From assembly GCA_945861155.1 (NCBI GenBank), contig CAMATN010000047.1, positions 1-33,061 on the forward strand: a stretch of DNA of 33,061 bases, in the 5' to 3' direction. Positions within the stretch are counted from its first letter, which is position 1, and each line of letters opens with the position of its first letter. Shown here piece after piece: positions 31,716 through 33,061 of this stretch. A model generated the notes under the pieces. That model was given only the letters and a program-made list of their open reading frames with translations. It was not told where the DNA came from and ran no database searches. The position numbers and the translations under genes are program-made. The DNA comes from Rhizobium sp. Q54. GTDB lineage: Bacteria; Pseudomonadota; Alphaproteobacteria; ATCC43930; CGMCC-115725.

Positions 31716-32969
31716 TCAGTTCGTGCCGGCCCCGTCTTCGCCCGGGGGGCGGCGCCGGGCGATGCGCCGGGTCATCAGCGCGAGCGGCACGCACAGCAGC
31801 AGCATCAACGCGCCGAGAACGAAAAAGCTCTCGCTCGTGCCCCAGCGATCGGCGATTGCACCCATCAGCGGCGGGATCAGGATCGAGCTGAGCCGCTGAC
31901 CTGTCTGACGCAGGCCAACAACCGCGCCCTGCTGGTGGCGGCCGACCGCCCTTGCCTGCACCGACAGGATGACCGGCTGGATCACCCCTTCCAGCCAGCC
32001 GCGCACGATTTGGAACAGCAGCAATAACGCGAAGATCCCGCCCAGAAGCGGTGTCATCGCAATCAGCAGGATGGCCAACACGGTGCCGGTCAGCATCGTG
32101 CGCTGGGCATTGCCCAGGCGCATCGCGCGCGCGGCAAAGAGGGAGCCGAACCCGCTCGCAATCTCGGCGGCGGCGAACAGGATTCCGATCGTCGTGCCGA
32201 CCAGCCCGATTTGGTCGAGATAGACGACATAAACCGAGGTCTGGATGCTGTATGTCGTGTTCCGCATCGACATGATCGCTATGGACAGCGCGATGGCCGG
32301 GATCGCCAGGAGCATGATCGAGTTCGCGTAATCTGACGCTCGGGGCCAGGCGTCGCGGGCGCGGAACCGCGTTCGGCCCGTTCCATCCTGGCGTCGCGGC
32401 GCGAAGATCTCGGCCTCGGGCGTGCGCAGCAGCGCGATCGTCAACACCGCGCCCCAAGCGGCGCCCAGCAGATAGGCCGGCCAGGCTCCGCCATAATCCC
32501 AGACCGCACCGCCGAGAATCGGCGCCGTTGTCGCGCCGAGCCGGGCGAAGAAGCTGAACTTGCCGATATGTCTGGCATCGCCCTCGGCGAGCTGGGCGAT
32601 CAGCGTCTGCGCCCCCGACCAGGCGAAGGAAACCGCGGCGCCGTTGATCACCTGCAGCACCAACAAGCCCCAGAACCCCGGCGCCAATGGAAATACCGGC
32701 GATAAAGCCACCCCGATGCCAACAAAGAACAAGGTGACCCGGCGCGTACCGAATCGGTCCATCAAAACGCCGATATGGATCGACAGGAACAAGGCGACGA
32801 TCGAGCGCGCGCCCACCAGGATGCCGATCTCGGAGGCGTCGAGCCCCAGCGACAAACCATAAAGCGGGATCAGGAAGGTATAGAAGTCGACATAGCCCAT
32901 GCTGAATGGCGCGGCGACGTAGAGAGACGCCGGCGGGCGGGAGTGGGACGCTGATGCCGGGTCCAGCAT
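31716..32969 (-). CDS. MFS transporter
   Basis: 417 residues with about 12 hydrophobic segments, the first at about 18-40 (FSMGYVDFYTFLIPLYGLSL), and an A-motif-like GVLMDRFGTRRVTL in the loop between segments 2 and 3, as MFS carriers have. A longer hydrophilic loop lies near the middle (about 185-200, RRQDGTGRTRFRARD), as usual between the two halves. The C-terminus is short and basic. The start at 32969 lacks a nearby ribosome site, so it could be a little shorter. A transporter for the cluster's substrate or product, in or out, is an inference. Confidence 0.88.
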   Translation of the reverse strand: MLDPASASHSRPPASLYVAAPFSMGYVDFYTFLIPLYGLSLGLDASEIGILVGARSIVALFLSIHIGVLMDRFGTRRVTLFFVGIGVALSPVFPLAPGFWGLLVLQVINGAAVSFAWSGAQTLIAQLAEGDARHIGKFSFFARLGATTAPILGGAVWDYGGAWPAYLLGAAWGAVLTIALLRTPEAEIFAPRRQDGTGRTRFRARDAWPRASDYANSIMLLAIPAIALSIAIMSMRNTTYSIQTSVYVVYLDQIGLVGTTIGILFAAAEIASGFGSLFAARAMRLGNAQRTMLTGTVLAILLIAMTPLLGGIFALLLLFQIVRGWLEGVIQPVILSVQARAVGRHQQGAVVGLRQTGQRLSSILIPPLMGAIADRWGTSESFFVLGALMLLLCVPLALMTRRIARRRPPGEDGAGTN

Positions 32970-33061
32970 GGCGGTCGTCGTCGTAGCGAGGTGTCTCCGG
33001 CGCGGTGGTTACCGCGCCAGGGTTGGCCGGCACAATAGCGCGCCAATCGCCGGCACACGAG

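Noticed and set aside
31405-33033. 542-residue open frame antisense/alternate to the MFS and DDN-type genes
   Set aside because: Low-complexity Arg/Gly/Ala composition without membrane segments; the MFS frame at 31716-32969 is clearly the coding one.

Overview
This is high-GC bacterial chromosome, most likely from a free-living alphaproteobacterium (Rhodospirillales or Rhizobiales type). The pointers are the linked ubiG / lysC / ptsP / RodZ-like / ispG genes, a PtsP of the nitrogen-PTS type with an N-terminal GAF domain, a LexA-type GTTC-N7-GTTC box, DUF3768 and DcaP-type porin genes, and dispersed repeats of kinds common in this class. No rRNA, replication gene, CRISPR array or intact transposase is visible. 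I could not run any search, so the taxonomic call is an inference.

Layout. (1) 1-2094 is the edge of an accessory element: degenerate tandem repeats, a perfect -10 box, five very short, mostly overlapping genes (two rich in cysteine, one DUF3768) closed by a terminator, then a convergent small gene with a predicted SOS operator. It ends at the 3' end of a tRNA-Lys(CUU) gene, a classic island integration point. (2) 2162-6912 holds a polyprenol-phosphate glycosyltransferase and a GtrA flippase separated only by an in-frame stop, a Crp/Fnr regulator, a DcaP-like porin whose upstream region carries a large symmetric palindrome, and a SpoIIAA-like protein. (3) 6800-14839 is a housekeeping block. 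lysC, a nitronate monooxygenase-like gene, ptsP, a RodZ-like gene and ispG all read leftward; ubiG is divergent from lysC. (4) 14855-17056 is a scar-like stretch: a REP-like hairpin, an unknown gene, a truncated Tag glycosylase, an HhH-GPD DNA glycosylase and a double hairpin repeat that reaches into the glycosylase start. (5) 17098-18393 is metY.

(6) 18533-32969 looks like an accessory catabolic region. It contains two luciferase-like flavin monooxygenases, a family III CoA-transferase, two amidohydrolase-2 proteins, a tandem duplicate pair of family 5 solute-binding proteins without permeases, three SDR dehydrogenases (one with an interrupted glycine loop), a DDN-type deazaflavin/nitroreductase-like protein and an MFS transporter. 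A toxin-antitoxin pair with a PIN toxin sits inside it, flanked by direct repeats. Together the genes suggest capture, uptake, oxidation and ring or ester opening of an unidentified organic compound, followed by CoA-dependent breakdown; the substrate cannot be read from the sequence.

The points I would look at first are the symmetric palindrome at 4519-4586, the one-codon split of the glycosyltransferase-GtrA pair, the SOS box placed on the translation start of a tRNA-adjacent island gene, the SDR with a broken cofactor loop, and the truncated tag gene next to an unknown gene.
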